Below, in pieces: positions 23,982 through 31,587 of a DNA stretch of 53,592 nt. The DNA is from a virus, in IMG/VR virus record IMGVR_UViG_3300045240_000178, positions 1 to 53,592 of that record; one strand, 5' to 3'. The notes below the pieces were generated by a model. That model was not told the DNA's origin, ran no database searches, and worked only from the letters and a program-made list of their open reading frames with translations. Within the stretch, counting starts at the first letter, position 1. Each line of letters begins with the position of its first letter. A program made the position numbers and the translations under genes.

Positions 23982-24351
23982 CCTCCCCGCGACGCTTCGC
24001 AGCCAGATATTCGCCACGCTCGGCCTTCAGCTTCTCAGCGGCGTCGATTGCCGTCTGCTCGCACAGTTCGCACAACGGAGTTGTGCCGTACACATCGCAA
24101 ACTCCATCGGCATCCGTGTGGTACGGCTTCTGGGCGTTCACGCAGCGGTGAATCTGCTGAGTGCCGCCGTAGGACTGCGGGTCCGCGTTCCACTCGGCCA
24201 GCTCCCGATCGCGCAGCTTCGCCAGCTCGGCGTACATCCGGCTGTAGGCGCGCCCGATTGCCGTGCCATTCGGCGCGGCGTGCTGGTCGAGCACCGCCAT
24301 CACTTCCTCTACTTCCCGAAGTTCCTTGATCGTCGTGTCGGTCGCATTCAT
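23974..24351 (-). CDS. hypothetical Cys-containing protein, 125 aa
   Basis: Start at ATG 24351; upstream in-frame sequence overlaps another gene and looks non-coding. The N-terminus is a helix with many Glu/Lys residues (IKELREVEEVMAVLDQ). The C-terminal part holds four Cys (HRCVN, VCDVYGTTPLCELC), perhaps one zinc site. It is part of the leftward nuclease operon. Confidence 0.6.
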   Translation of the reverse strand: MNATDTTIKELREVEEVMAVLDQHAAPNGTAIGRAYSRMYAELAKLRDRELAEWNADPQSYGGTQQIHRCVNAQKPYHTDADGVCDVYGTTPLCELCEQTAIDAAEKLKAERGEYLAAKRRGEDV

Positions 24352-24376
24352 GGCTGTTCTCCTCCCTACCGGTCCC

Positions 24377-24580
24377 TTAAAAACAGGCGTTGCACGAGCA
24401 ATGCGCGCGCGTGCCGCCGCTTGCGATCGATCCCGATTCGCACATGCTCGACCCGTGGTGGGACGGATGCATCTTGCCCTTGTTTGCGATGCACTCCGGG
24501 CAGACTGCACGTTCCGCCTCTTTCCGCCGAAAGGTCTCCCGCGCAATCGCCGCTGCCTGTTGTAGTTTGGTGTTCTGCAT
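24377..24580 (-). CDS. Cys-rich protein, 67 aa
   Basis: It starts directly after the TAA of the upstream gene. It contains a short helix followed by CPECIANKGKMHPSHHG and a Cys/Ser-rich end (THCSCNACF-like, reading HCSCNACF). CxxC plus His suggests a zinc fold. No family recognised. Confidence 0.55.
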   Translation of the reverse strand: MQNTKLQQAAAIARETFRRKEAERAVCPECIANKGKMHPSHHGSSMCESGSIASGGTRAHCSCNACF

Positions 24581-24979
24581 TTACGCAATCTCCTTTGCCG
24601 TCGATTCGTATTCCTGCACGCTGGTCACCGCCCGCAGGCGCACGTTCCACGGCGAGTTCGCATCGTGGCACGGGCAGCCCCGCGGGTCGAACATGTCCAC
24701 GTCCGTCTGATGGCACTCGCATTCCGGCTCCTGCATGGCAAGGCCTTCCGCCGCGCAGGTGACGCACAGCCGCTCTCCGCCGAAGGTCAGGCCGTGCGAT
24801 TCGCAGACCAGGTGGTTGCAGGAATCGCACTTGAACGACAGGTGCTCGCAGCCTGCCTTGCAGAGGCGCGTTTCGCAGCCGGGATGCGTGCAGCGGGTGG
24901 TCTCGATGTAGGGCGCGCCGTCTTCGTCGCGGTCTACGTTGCGGAAGGTGGTTAAGCAGGTGGTGCAAGTGGCGTCCAT
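24581..24979 (-). CDS. Cys-rich zinc-binding protein, 132 aa, leaderless first gene
   Basis: About 18 Cys and several His are arranged in pairs (CTTC, CTHPGCETRLCKAGC, CDSC, CVTC, CECH, CPCH), so it probably binds several zinc ions, as RING- or B-box-like treble clefs do. It is the first gene of the leftward nuclease/integrase operon. The predicted -10 box ends seven bases before the ATG and there is no ribosome site, so the mRNA is predicted to be leaderless. Function unknown; a regulator is plausible. Confidence 0.65.
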   Translation of the reverse strand: MDATCTTCLTTFRNVDRDEDGAPYIETTRCTHPGCETRLCKAGCEHLSFKCDSCNHLVCESHGLTFGGERLCVTCAAEGLAMQEPECECHQTDVDMFDPRGCPCHDANSPWNVRLRAVTSVQEYESTAKEIA

Positions 24980-24986
24980 GTAATGT

Positions 24987-25015
24987 ATATTATCATTGCC
25001 CGAACCTTATGTCAA
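24987..25015 (-). promoter_or_regulatory. sigma-70-like leftward promoter
   Basis: On the minus strand TTGACA (25015-25010) is a perfect -35 box, followed by a 17-nt spacer and TAATAT (24992-24987). The A of the downstream ATG (24979) is eight bases past the -10 box, i.e. at the expected transcription start. The -35 box lies inside the palindrome at 25007-25020. Confidence 0.75.
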
Positions 25016-25028
25016 CATAAAGTATGTT
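25007..25028. promoter_or_regulatory. overlapping palindromes, candidate repressor operator
   Basis: TTATGTCAACATAA (25007-25020) has 6-bp inverted arms around CA. It overlaps a second inverted repeat, AACATA-AAG-TATGTT (25014-25028). Together they form an array of related half-sites (TATGTT/AACATA) in the AT-rich divergent gap. They cover the -35 box of the leftward promoter, a good position for a repressor. Confidence 0.65.
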
Positions 25029-25042
25029 ATTATTATTCAGAA

Positions 25043-25225
25043 ATGCCGATAGACCCGAGAAAGATTTGCGACTGTCTACGGTGCGGTCACGCGTGGGTTA
25101 AGCGGATCGATGGCCGGCCTGGTTGGTGTCCGAAGTGCAAGCAGCCAAATTGGGACGTCGCGGCCGGCACGATGAAGATGGGCAGACCGAAGAAGAAGAC
25201 GGCGGGGAAGAAGAAGGGAAAATAA
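25043..25225 (+). CDS. zinc-ribbon protein with Lys-rich tail, 60 aa
   Basis: ATG 25043 has no ribosome site. TATTAT boxes 7-10 bases upstream suggest a leaderless mRNA here as well. Two knuckles (CDCLRCGHAW and WCPKCKQPNW) are followed by an AT-hook-like GRP and a Lys tail (KMGRPKKKTAGKKKGK). Small Zn-ribbon/Lys proteins like this are common in phages; DNA binding is likely. It is divergent from the leftward operon across the operator and is a candidate regulator. Confidence 0.6.
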   Translation: MPIDPRKICDCLRCGHAWVKRIDGRPGWCPKCKQPNWDVAAGTMKMGRPKKKTAGKKKGK

Positions 25226-25228
25226 GGG

Positions 25229-25459
25229 ATGAGCATTCAGGAAATCCTCCTGTTCGACTTCTCGGAACTTCGATGGCTGGTGATTTCCTGCGTAGCCTGC
25301 CATACCGAGGTCGCCATCGATGCAGGCGAAACCACGACGGCGGTCCCGTCCCAGTGCCCGAGCTGCCACAAAGTCTACGAGGACGCGTTGCGGCAGAACC
25401 TGGACAGTTACCGCCGGCTTTACGCCTCGGCTCAGTGGAAGGTCAGGGTCGCCAAATGA
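25229..25459 (+). CDS. zinc-ribbon-like protein, 76 aa
   Basis: ATG 25229 lies four bases after the preceding stop (AAGGG upstream). Residues ~20-45 contain CVACHTEVAIDAGE and CPSCHKVYEDAL, a classic two-knuckle zinc ribbon. The C-terminus is a charged helix. It is co-directional with the 60-aa zinc-ribbon gene and likely from the same transcript. Function unknown. Confidence 0.6.
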   Translation: MSIQEILLFDFSELRWLVISCVACHTEVAIDAGETTTAVPSQCPSCHKVYEDALRQNLDSYRRLYASAQWKVRVAK

Positions 25460-25531
25460 TCGCGGGAAGCGAACGCTGAAGTCGCTGCAGACGCCCGGAG
25501 AACATGGGGAAGTGACCGATAAGGCGGTCAG

Positions 25532-26089
25532 ATGCGAAAAGTTAACGTCCTGGCCGCCTTCACGGGGCTGATTCTGGCGGCCGTTCTTGCCACGGCTCAA
25601 AGTGAAGGCCCTCATCAGCTAACCGCCAAGGAGCAGGAAAGGATTTACCAGGCCACCAAACTCACGCCCGCCCAAGCCAAACAGCAGAAGGCCGACGCCG
25701 AGGCGCGAGTCAAACGAGAAAAGGCCGAGGCTAAGGCGCGAGCAAAGCGGGAAAAGCAGAGACTGGCGAATGAGCCATCTCAGCCGTCAATCTCAGAGGA
25801 ATGCGTGATGGTCTACGACATCCGATCCCACGGCTTCGGAATATTAGCCAACATCACGTTTGTTCCCGGACTCAGCGCTAAGGTGCGAAACAATTGCAAC
25901 CGCACGGCTAGCGTGTTCCTAAAGATCGGTTATTTCAACAGTCGAGGAGACCAGTTTGGGGACGGAACTGTAAGCGCCACAGTCGCGCCCGGTGCGGTCT
26001 ATACAATCAACCACGAAATATACCAAGCGATGTACCACGACTTGCTGAAGGCCGCGCGAGTACTGTCGGTTCAAGCGTTTCCAAATTGA
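25532..26089 (+). CDS. exported protein with FxLYD-like domain, 185 aa
   Basis: The N-terminal signal is Sec-type (MRKVNVLAAFTGLILAAVLA, then TAQ). A charged coiled-coil spacer follows (residues ~35-88, rich in KAEAKARAKREK). The C-terminal domain (KVRNNCNRTASVFLKIGYFN and onward, ending in a hydrophobic strand) resembles FxLYD domains of cell-surface proteins. It probably acts outside the cytoplasm of a lysogen or infected cell. It resembles host surface proteins, so lateral capture is likely. Confidence 0.65.
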   Translation: MRKVNVLAAFTGLILAAVLATAQSEGPHQLTAKEQERIYQATKLTPAQAKQQKADAEARVKREKAEAKARAKREKQRLANEPSQPSISEECVMVYDIRSHGFGILANITFVPGLSAKVRNNCNRTASVFLKIGYFNSRGDQFGDGTVSATVAPGAVYTINHEIYQAMYHDLLKAARVLSVQAFPN

Positions 26090-26106
26090 GGCTTCGATTG
26101 CGTGAC

Positions 26107-27558
26107 TCAGCGCCCGGTGCGCATCAGAAACACCTGTTCGTGCGACATCGAATTGCCTTCATCCGCCCGCCCCAGGTTGCTGTCGTACACGATGTAGCGG
26201 CCGTCTGGACTGATTCCCGCACGCGGATACCACCAGTATGAATCCGAGCCGCGGGCCTGAGATCGATGGAAGCCGAGCTTGATTACGTGATCGAGATCGC
26301 GCAGAAACATGAGCTGGTTGCCGTAGGGCGCCACACCCGAAGATGCCGTCGAGACGACGCACCCAGCCCCCCGCGGGGAGCAGCCTACCCAGAAATCGGG
26401 CCAGTCATACGCGCTGCTGCAGTAGGCCATCGGCACGATCAGCACCCGTTTCGTGATCATGTCGATTCCCGCCGCGATCGGATACGCCACCAGGTCGCGT
26501 TCGCAGGATCCTCCGCCGGCGCCGGCCGTGTCCGCGTACGTCACAAAGTATTGTCGACCGGCGATGTTAGCCGCATCTCCGTGCGGCGCGCCCAGACAGT
26601 TCTCCCCGGGGTCGCAAATGGAGTCGCTGTTCCCCGCGCCCCAGGAATTGAACCCCTGCGAACCAAGAAATTCAGGCCCCCGGGACTCGAAGTGGAGCTT
26701 TCCCCCGGCCATATCCACGCTCCACACACCCAGCGAAGGGTAGGCCACCAGCATCACGTACCGTTTGTTGGTGCCGGTGTCGATGTCGGTCACCATCGAA
26801 AAGTCAACGAAGGTGAAGGGCACCACGGCCGCCCGGGTCTCTGCCGCCAGGTAGTCTGCACAATATTGCGTTCCGTTGGCGAGATTGACGGCACAGACCG
26901 TGTGTTCCGGCTCGGACCAGAGCGCCAGCCAGTTGTCGCTCGATAAATGGGTGGATCCACCCTGAGATAGCGAGGTCAGTTTGCCGGTGAAGTCGGACGC
27001 GACGGTATCCACGCCGCCGGTCATCGAATGACGCATTACCTGCGACCCGCTCAAGAAGTAAAACCAGTCGTCGTTGGCGGCGTCCCACATCGGGGCTGCG
27101 GTCGGGCCGGGGATCCTCACCATCGCGCTGGTGATGCGATCCAGCGCGTAGTGATTGCCGGCGGGGTCCGTGACGCCTACATACCGATTCTGCGCGCTGA
27201 TGGGCGAGGGCAGGCTATACCCGTGAACGAAGGTCTTGTCCGGCGGCGTCAAGGGCTGAGATACTCCCCCGAAATTGAAATCGGCAAATGGCGTCAGTCC
27301 GGATGGCGAGGGCGGCTGAAAGCAAAGCTGGCCGCCCACCTGCAGCTCCGAGGATTGCGGGATCGCAACCGGGCTGCAGGCGTCGGGGCCATCGAGCACG
27401 GAGACGGCCGCGAACTTCCCTCGCGGCGGATTGAGGAGCCCGGCGGCCGCTTTGCTGACGGCGGTATTGCGCTCGACTGCCGCCTTCAGGTTCTCGGTGG
27501 GGGTGGGCTGGGCCGTAGCCGCGAGCGCGAGGACGATAAGCAGTACGGCCGTACGCAT
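26107..27558 (-). CDS. exported beta-propeller-like protein, 483 aa
   Basis: The N-terminus is a signal peptide (MRTAVLLIVLALAATAQ). The mature part has repeating beta blades with motifs such as SPDGRYIVYDSNLGR near the C-terminus, DIDTGTNKRYVMLVAYPSLG, and paired Cys, as in TolB/WD40-like propellers. I see no catalytic motif. A secreted protein of this size is unusual in a tailed phage and looks host-derived. It is convergent with the FxLYD-like gene, 17 bases apart. Confidence 0.65.
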   Translation of the reverse strand: MRTAVLLIVLALAATAQPTPTENLKAAVERNTAVSKAAAGLLNPPRGKFAAVSVLDGPDACSPVAIPQSSELQVGGQLCFQPPSPSGLTPFADFNFGGVSQPLTPPDKTFVHGYSLPSPISAQNRYVGVTDPAGNHYALDRITSAMVRIPGPTAAPMWDAANDDWFYFLSGSQVMRHSMTGGVDTVASDFTGKLTSLSQGGSTHLSSDNWLALWSEPEHTVCAVNLANGTQYCADYLAAETRAAVVPFTFVDFSMVTDIDTGTNKRYVMLVAYPSLGVWSVDMAGGKLHFESRGPEFLGSQGFNSWGAGNSDSICDPGENCLGAPHGDAANIAGRQYFVTYADTAGAGGGSCERDLVAYPIAAGIDMITKRVLIVPMAYCSSAYDWPDFWVGCSPRGAGCVVSTASSGVAPYGNQLMFLRDLDHVIKLGFHRSQARGSDSYWWYPRAGISPDGRYIVYDSNLGRADEGNSMSHEQVFLMRTGR

Positions 27559-27563
27559 CGGGG

Positions 27564-27815
27564 TTAAGCCGGGACCGGGACGGCGGCGATGGCGGCGGCC
27601 AGGTCGTCGGCGTCGGAGTTGAGGGTCGTGGCGCTATCGTCGATCGCTGCTTGCGCCGCAGCCAGAGCTGCCGGATCTCCGGACGCTATTGCATCCTTCA
27701 GTTGCTGCGCGAGAGCCACCTGGTTGGCGGCCAGCGCCTTCAACGTAGCGGCTGCTCCCTTCTGTACGTCGGTTATCCGCTGGACGGAGGCGATCAAAGC
27801 TGTGGTGTTGAGCAT
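27564..27815 (-). CDS. small coiled-coil protein, 83 aa
   Basis: ATG 27815 has AGGAG nine bases upstream, so it is preferred over GTG 27974. The protein is almost wholly helical and Ala-rich with heptads (VQRITDVQKGAAATLKALAA). Small phage coiled-coil proteins of this kind are common and of unknown role. It lies directly upstream of the propeller gene and is probably co-transcribed. Confidence 0.6.
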   Translation of the reverse strand: MLNTTALIASVQRITDVQKGAAATLKALAANQVALAQQLKDAIASGDPAALAAAQAAIDDSATTLNSDADDLAAAIAAVPVPA

Positions 27816-27986
27816 CGTTTGGGACTCCTGGAGTTTGGTGGTTACGTTGTCGGCCTCGAGTCGGCCAACTCTCAGTGAAAGATCCTGCACCTCCCGCATC
27901 AATTCTGCCTGCAGCCAATTCTTTAGAGCGGTGGAAGGGGAGGAAAGCACTGCCCTCACGGTAGCAGCCCTCACCCGACCGTGTGG

Positions 27987-28079
27987 TTAGTCCAGGCGAA
28001 CTAGACCTGCCCAAACAGCCAACAACGCCACAAAAATGAGGGCGATAACAACGACGAGAGTTTTCAGTGTCTCCTTCAC
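27987..28079 (-). CDS. 30-aa single-span membrane peptide
   Basis: GTG 28079 follows a GAGGG ribosome site. The peptide has a Lys/Thr start (MKETLKT) and one membrane segment of about 20 residues (LVVVIALIFVALLAVWAGLV), ending RLD. It lies between the oxidoreductase and coiled-coil genes in the same direction. Small, but membrane character and ribosome site are convincing. Confidence 0.5.
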   Translation of the reverse strand: MKETLKTLVVVIALIFVALLAVWAGLVRLD

Positions 28080-28086
28080 AGAGCCC

Positions 28087-29079
28087 TCACAATCGCGAAG
28101 ATGGCGTGTACCCCATCCAATCCGCCCTGCCGAGCGCCCCGTACGCTGCCATGACCACCTCGATGTCGCGCCGGCCCTGGATCGCGGAACTCACGTCCGC
28201 CCGGTTGAGTTCGACGGCCGCCAGGAAGTGGCGCAGTTCAGCTCGGTAACCCATCCGGTCCCACCGCGGCACTCGGAACCTCCGCCGCTGCAGCTCCGGC
28301 GACTGCAGTCGTTCCCTCAGCCACCAGGGGCGGATCCGCCCGACGGCGCGGGTGAGCAGGCCGGGCGCCACCGGGTAGAGATCCACCGACGTATTCTCCG
28401 GCCAGATCTTCAGCGCTCCCTCATCTCCGGCAACGACGATTTCGGGACACCTGCCGGCGGAGGCCTGCCAGGAGAGCGAAAGACTCGCCTTCCAGGCGTT
28501 GCCGCGGAGCATGAGCATCAGGTTGTCCTCACCGCCCATCGCATAAACGCCCAACGGCTCGCCTAACAACGAGCGGACGGCGCGAATATAATGCACTGCG
28601 AAATCGAGCATGATGCCGGTATCGTTCTTATAGCGGGGACTGTGCAGTGCCGAGGCCAGCAACAGACGTGGCTCACCAATCAACGGCAGCAGCCTCTTGG
28701 CTTCGAGGATAGTGGGGCGGAAGGGGATGTTCTCGCCGACGGATAGGACCACGTCGTTATCCAGGGCCGCCTCGATCATCATGTCGCAGCCTTCCAGGCT
28801 GATTGCGAGCGGCTTCTCCACCAGCACGTGCTTGCCGGCGCGCAGGGCAGCAATCGCGACCTCGCAGTGCAATTGCGGCGGCAGGGCGAGTATCAGAGTC
28901 GGGATCTTCGGGTGATCTACGGCGGATTCCCACCCGGGCAGGGGATGCGCGTGGAGCAATCTCGCGATCCGCTGGGTCCGGACCGGATCGCGGCCACAGA
29001 TGAACAGCGGTCCGCTGTAGACCTTGCGGAGTTGGGTGCCGAGATAGTAGCCCCATTTGGTACCGATGATGCAGATCAT
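28087..29079 (-). CDS. Gfo/Idh/MocA family oxidoreductase, 330 aa
   Basis: ATG 29079 overlaps the previous stop (ATGA). A Rossmann start (MICIIGTKWGYYLG) is followed by an ALPPQLHCEVAIAALRAGKH segment and the family's VEKP box at residues ~87-90, with the catalytic Lys in EKP. MLDFAVHYIRAV (D159, H163) matches the usual D-x-x-x-H. These enzymes oxidise or reduce sugars and related compounds with NAD(P). A phage-carried copy may alter host surface sugars, protect the virion, or be cargo. The glycine pattern at the N-terminus is slightly unusual. Confidence 0.8.
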   Translation of the reverse strand: MICIIGTKWGYYLGTQLRKVYSGPLFICGRDPVRTQRIARLLHAHPLPGWESAVDHPKIPTLILALPPQLHCEVAIAALRAGKHVLVEKPLAISLEGCDMMIEAALDNDVVLSVGENIPFRPTILEAKRLLPLIGEPRLLLASALHSPRYKNDTGIMLDFAVHYIRAVRSLLGEPLGVYAMGGEDNLMLMLRGNAWKASLSLSWQASAGRCPEIVVAGDEGALKIWPENTSVDLYPVAPGLLTRAVGRIRPWWLRERLQSPELQRRRFRVPRWDRMGYRAELRHFLAAVELNRADVSSAIQGRRDIEVVMAAYGALGRADWMGYTPSSRL

Positions 29080-29459
29080 CGGGTGGCCTTGCTCTTCAGT
29101 TCCCTCAACCGGGCGATCCATTGAGCCGCGCTCTCGAACGACATCCGCTGTCCGCCATCGTAATCATTCAGCAATTTGGCGTACTGCGCCTGAAGCTTGA
29201 CCAGAGCCTCCAGGGCTGTCATTGTCTCGGCGCACGGATCCTCGGCGCCGTCGAAATCCTTGGCCGTCGGCATAGTCTTCGACATCACGAACCACACCTG
29301 CTGGTCGTTGTGGGCGCGCGCCAAAAACGCGACGTTCTCCCCGCCGAACTTGTCCGGCTCATCGGCAAAGCTCTCCGCCAATAGTTGCAGCGCGAATGGG
29401 TTGATGCCGATATCGCTCGCCTGTTGCATCGTCTCAACGAAGTACTTTGGAGCTTTCAT
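29076..29459 (-). CDS. hypothetical protein, 127 aa
   Basis: ATG 29459 has a strong AAGGAGGAACAG site. The protein has an N-terminal helical part and a mid-region with aromatic residues (NVAFLARAHNDQQVWFVMSK), then a helical C-terminus. No family recognised. It is coupled (ATGA) to the oxidoreductase gene. Confidence 0.65.
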   Translation of the reverse strand: MKAPKYFVETMQQASDIGINPFALQLLAESFADEPDKFGGENVAFLARAHNDQQVWFVMSKTMPTAKDFDGAEDPCAETMTALEALVKLQAQYAKLLNDYDGGQRMSFESAAQWIARLRELKSKATR

Positions 29460-29637
29460 CTGTTCCTCCTTGGGGCGCTGGCTCTTCCGGTGAACTTGCT
29501 GCTGCAGTGGTATGCCGCCGCAGTGCCGCCTCGACCGCGTCCAGGCGCCTGGCGAACTTCGCCAGCAGCGCGCGCAGGCGGCGGATTTCGGCCTCGGCCT
29601 CGGCCAGCGGGTAAGTGAGGGGTGGGGCGGGTTTCAT
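29434..29637 (-). CDS. small coiled-coil protein, 67 aa
   Basis: ATG 29637. One charged helix with leucine heptads (EAEIRRLRALLAKFARRL) and a Pro/Ser-rich tail. It overlaps the next gene by 26 bases; phages often tolerate this. No function assigned. Confidence 0.5.
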   Translation of the reverse strand: MKPAPPLTYPLAEAEAEIRRLRALLAKFARRLDAVEAALRRHTTAAASSPEEPAPQGGTDESSKVLR

Positions 29638-29641
29638 CTGC

Positions 29642-30382
29642 TCAGAGATCGCGCTTATCGACGCGCCACGAAATCATGAAACACAGCCAGCGGGTTCGCG
29701 TTGGGTCGAAGATGCGCCCCAGGATCACAGGGTCTTTCTTGGCGCGGGCGGGATAAATTGCGATATCGTCGAACACCAGCTCGACCATGGCCCGGTTCGT
29801 TGCCTCAATGGATTGCGATCGCGCCATGACAAGAGGGAAGTCGGGCGCGTCGAGCTTGGCCACCGGGTACCAGACCTGCCTTTCGGAAGTACGCCCATCG
29901 CTGGCCGTAGTCTTCTCGATCGCTCCCTTGTGCCAGTGAACGTTCGGGCTCACATAAAATCCATCGCCCGCCGGCAGCACGTCGGCACCTTGTACGCCAC
30001 CAGGAGCGCCTCCCCAGGTTCCCGCCAAGGTGCGCTCGAAGTGGTGCTGCCCATCTTCACTTCGGATCGCCAGAACTTCGATGTTGTCGATTGGAGGAAA
30101 CAGCATGTAGCCGAGTTTCAGCACAGCCAGCACCTTTTCGTAGAATTCGAGCGAGTCAACCAGCTTGCGACTCGCCGCGTCCATGGCGCGGCTTTTGAAG
30201 CCGCCCCTTTTTGCCTCCGTGATAGCCGCTTCGAGCACGCGGTATTCGCGCTCTACCTCATCGCGTTTTTCCTGACACCACTGAACCAGTTGGCCTTGAA
30301 TGGCGGCAAGATGCATCGGGTTCGTTGCCACGTCTGGCGCGGCAACCGTCGTCTCTTCAGCACGGGCTATTTCCTTCGTCAT
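29642..30382 (-). CDS. hypothetical protein, 246 aa
   Basis: ATG 30382 has GGAAG upstream; ATG 30403 is an alternative. Residues 1-90 look helical (QWCQEKRDEVEREYRVLEAA); the rest is mixed with several aromatic and strand segments (ADVLPAGDGFYVSPNVHW, NRAMVELVFDDIAIYP). No recognised domain. The gene upstream ends about 24 bases before its start, and its stop is five bases before the next start. Confidence 0.6.
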   Translation of the reverse strand: MTKEIARAEETTVAAPDVATNPMHLAAIQGQLVQWCQEKRDEVEREYRVLEAAITEAKRGGFKSRAMDAASRKLVDSLEFYEKVLAVLKLGYMLFPPIDNIEVLAIRSEDGQHHFERTLAGTWGGAPGGVQGADVLPAGDGFYVSPNVHWHKGAIEKTTASDGRTSERQVWYPVAKLDAPDFPLVMARSQSIEATNRAMVELVFDDIAIYPARAKKDPVILGRIFDPTRTRWLCFMISWRVDKRDL

Positions 30383-30405
30383 GGGTCTTCCTTTCTTCCT
30401 CATAA

Positions 30406-30972
30406 TCAGCCTTGCTCGGTTTCCGCCACGGGCAGCGCGCCGACTGCCGGCGCCTCCGCCGCGACCGCCGGCGCGCACATCTTCGTGAACTCCTCCCACT
30501 CGTTCCCGCACGCCTTCAGGAACCGAAAGAGCGTGTCGAGTACGTCCACCGGGTCGCCGGGAGTGAACGCCACCTGCAGCAGACCTGGCGAAACCGACAC
30601 GTTGGGCAGATCTGCGAAGCGGCTCCACTCGTCGTCTTTCGTCACCCGGAGGCGCACGTTTCTGAGCTTCAGATCCGCCTCTGCATGCTGCAGCCTGGCG
30701 GCCAACTTCTTCCGCCGCTCGACCTCCTGAAGAGCGTCCTGTGCCTCGGGTGAGTACTTCAGGTAGTGGAGCAAATTCGACCGCGAGACAGTGAGGTCAC
30801 CGGCGGGCTTGAGGGTGGTTGCCCCTGCCACTTTCATGAGTTCCGCCGCCGCCGAAGCGCTCACGGAGAACAGTTTTTCAACCTGGGTACGCTTGTAGCG
30901 CTCGGCTGTGTCGGCCTGTAAGTACGCCAAAATCACAGGGATACGCGAGATCCAGGACTTTTGACGAGCCAT
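30406..30972 (-). CDS. predicted DNA-binding protein, 188 aa
   Basis: The N-terminal ~70 residues look helix-turn-helix-like (IPVILAYLQADTAERYKRTQ, VEKLFSVSASAAAELMKVAG, TVSRSNLLHYLKYSPEAQ), as in excisionase- or MerR-like folds. A charged helix follows, then strands (RLRVTKDD, LPNVSVSPGLLQVAFTPGDP) and a variable Ala/Pro tail. Similar proteins occur in soil-bacterial elements. A regulatory role is plausible. Confidence 0.6.
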   Translation of the reverse strand: MARQKSWISRIPVILAYLQADTAERYKRTQVEKLFSVSASAAAELMKVAGATTLKPAGDLTVSRSNLLHYLKYSPEAQDALQEVERRKKLAARLQHAEADLKLRNVRLRVTKDDEWSRFADLPNVSVSPGLLQVAFTPGDPVDVLDTLFRFLKACGNEWEEFTKMCAPAVAAEAPAVGALPVAETEQG

Positions 30973-31086
30973 CCCCTACGTGCCCTTCATTTCCGGGAGG
31001 TTTCCGGGAGGTGCTGTGGAAATCCCCGTCTGGCTCAGTCGTCCGATTTCAGCGGAAAACTCCGTTTGGATGTCGCGTTTCCCTCC

Positions 31087-31106
31087 TAATTTCGACATCG
31101 AAATTA
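31087..31106. promoter_or_regulatory. 20-bp palindrome at the end of the 146-aa gene
   Basis: TAATTTCGACATCGAAATTA is a perfect inverted repeat with 9-bp arms around CA. Its right half contains the stop codon of the leftward gene ending at 31104. The half-site CGAAATTAG recurs at 31574-31582. Candidate operator or processing/termination hairpin for the next leftward gene, whose start is about 115 bases away. A TTTCCGGGAGG 11-bp tandem pair lies in the same gap near 31000. Confidence 0.5.
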
Positions 31107-31544
31107 GCCCTCCGCCTCCAATTTGGCGACTTCAGATGCGGTCAGACCCCGGTTCGTCCGCGTGTATTTCTCCATGTGCTCCAGCACTGCCTGGAGCCCC
31201 GCAATCCGATCCCGATGCTTTGCGTTCAGGCTCTTCACGTACGTCCGGATCTCGGTGGCTGTGGACCTAGCCAGCAGCGGCCGCTTGCCCTCGGGGGTGA
31301 TGATCCTGGTGGGCAAGTCGGGGATGTCGGGGAAGAGCGGCGTTTGCTCCGGGCGCGGACGGGCCTTGCGGCGTTCGGAGTTGATGGCACGCTCCAGGTA
31401 GCGGATGGCCAGATCGCGCGCCAGATCCTCCAGGTGGTACTCGTTCCACAGGATCAGGGCGAGACTCGCGGCGGGCTCTTCTGGGCGTAGGACGATGGCG
31501 TCCTGAACCAGCTCGAACGGCTGTTTCTCCAAGTGTTTTCTCAC
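31104..31544 (-). CDS. protein sharing a C-terminal domain with its GIY-YIG neighbour, 146 aa
   Basis: GTG 31544 has GGGGGG upstream; longer starts overlap the upstream gene. The N-terminal ~70 residues are a helical domain (LEKQPFELVQDAIVLRPEEP, LILWNEYHLEDLARDLAIRY). The C-terminal ~69 residues (IITPEGKRPLLARSTATEIR ... NRGLTASEVAKLEAE) are about two-thirds identical to the end of the GIY-YIG protein just upstream. No function is known. Confidence 0.65.
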   Translation of the reverse strand: MRKHLEKQPFELVQDAIVLRPEEPAASLALILWNEYHLEDLARDLAIRYLERAINSERRKARPRPEQTPLFPDIPDLPTRIITPEGKRPLLARSTATEIRTYVKSLNAKHRDRIAGLQAVLEHMEKYTRTNRGLTASEVAKLEAEG

Positions 31545-31587
31545 GGCGTTCCATCCCCCCGTTATTTTGAAAGCGAAATTAGTGTAG

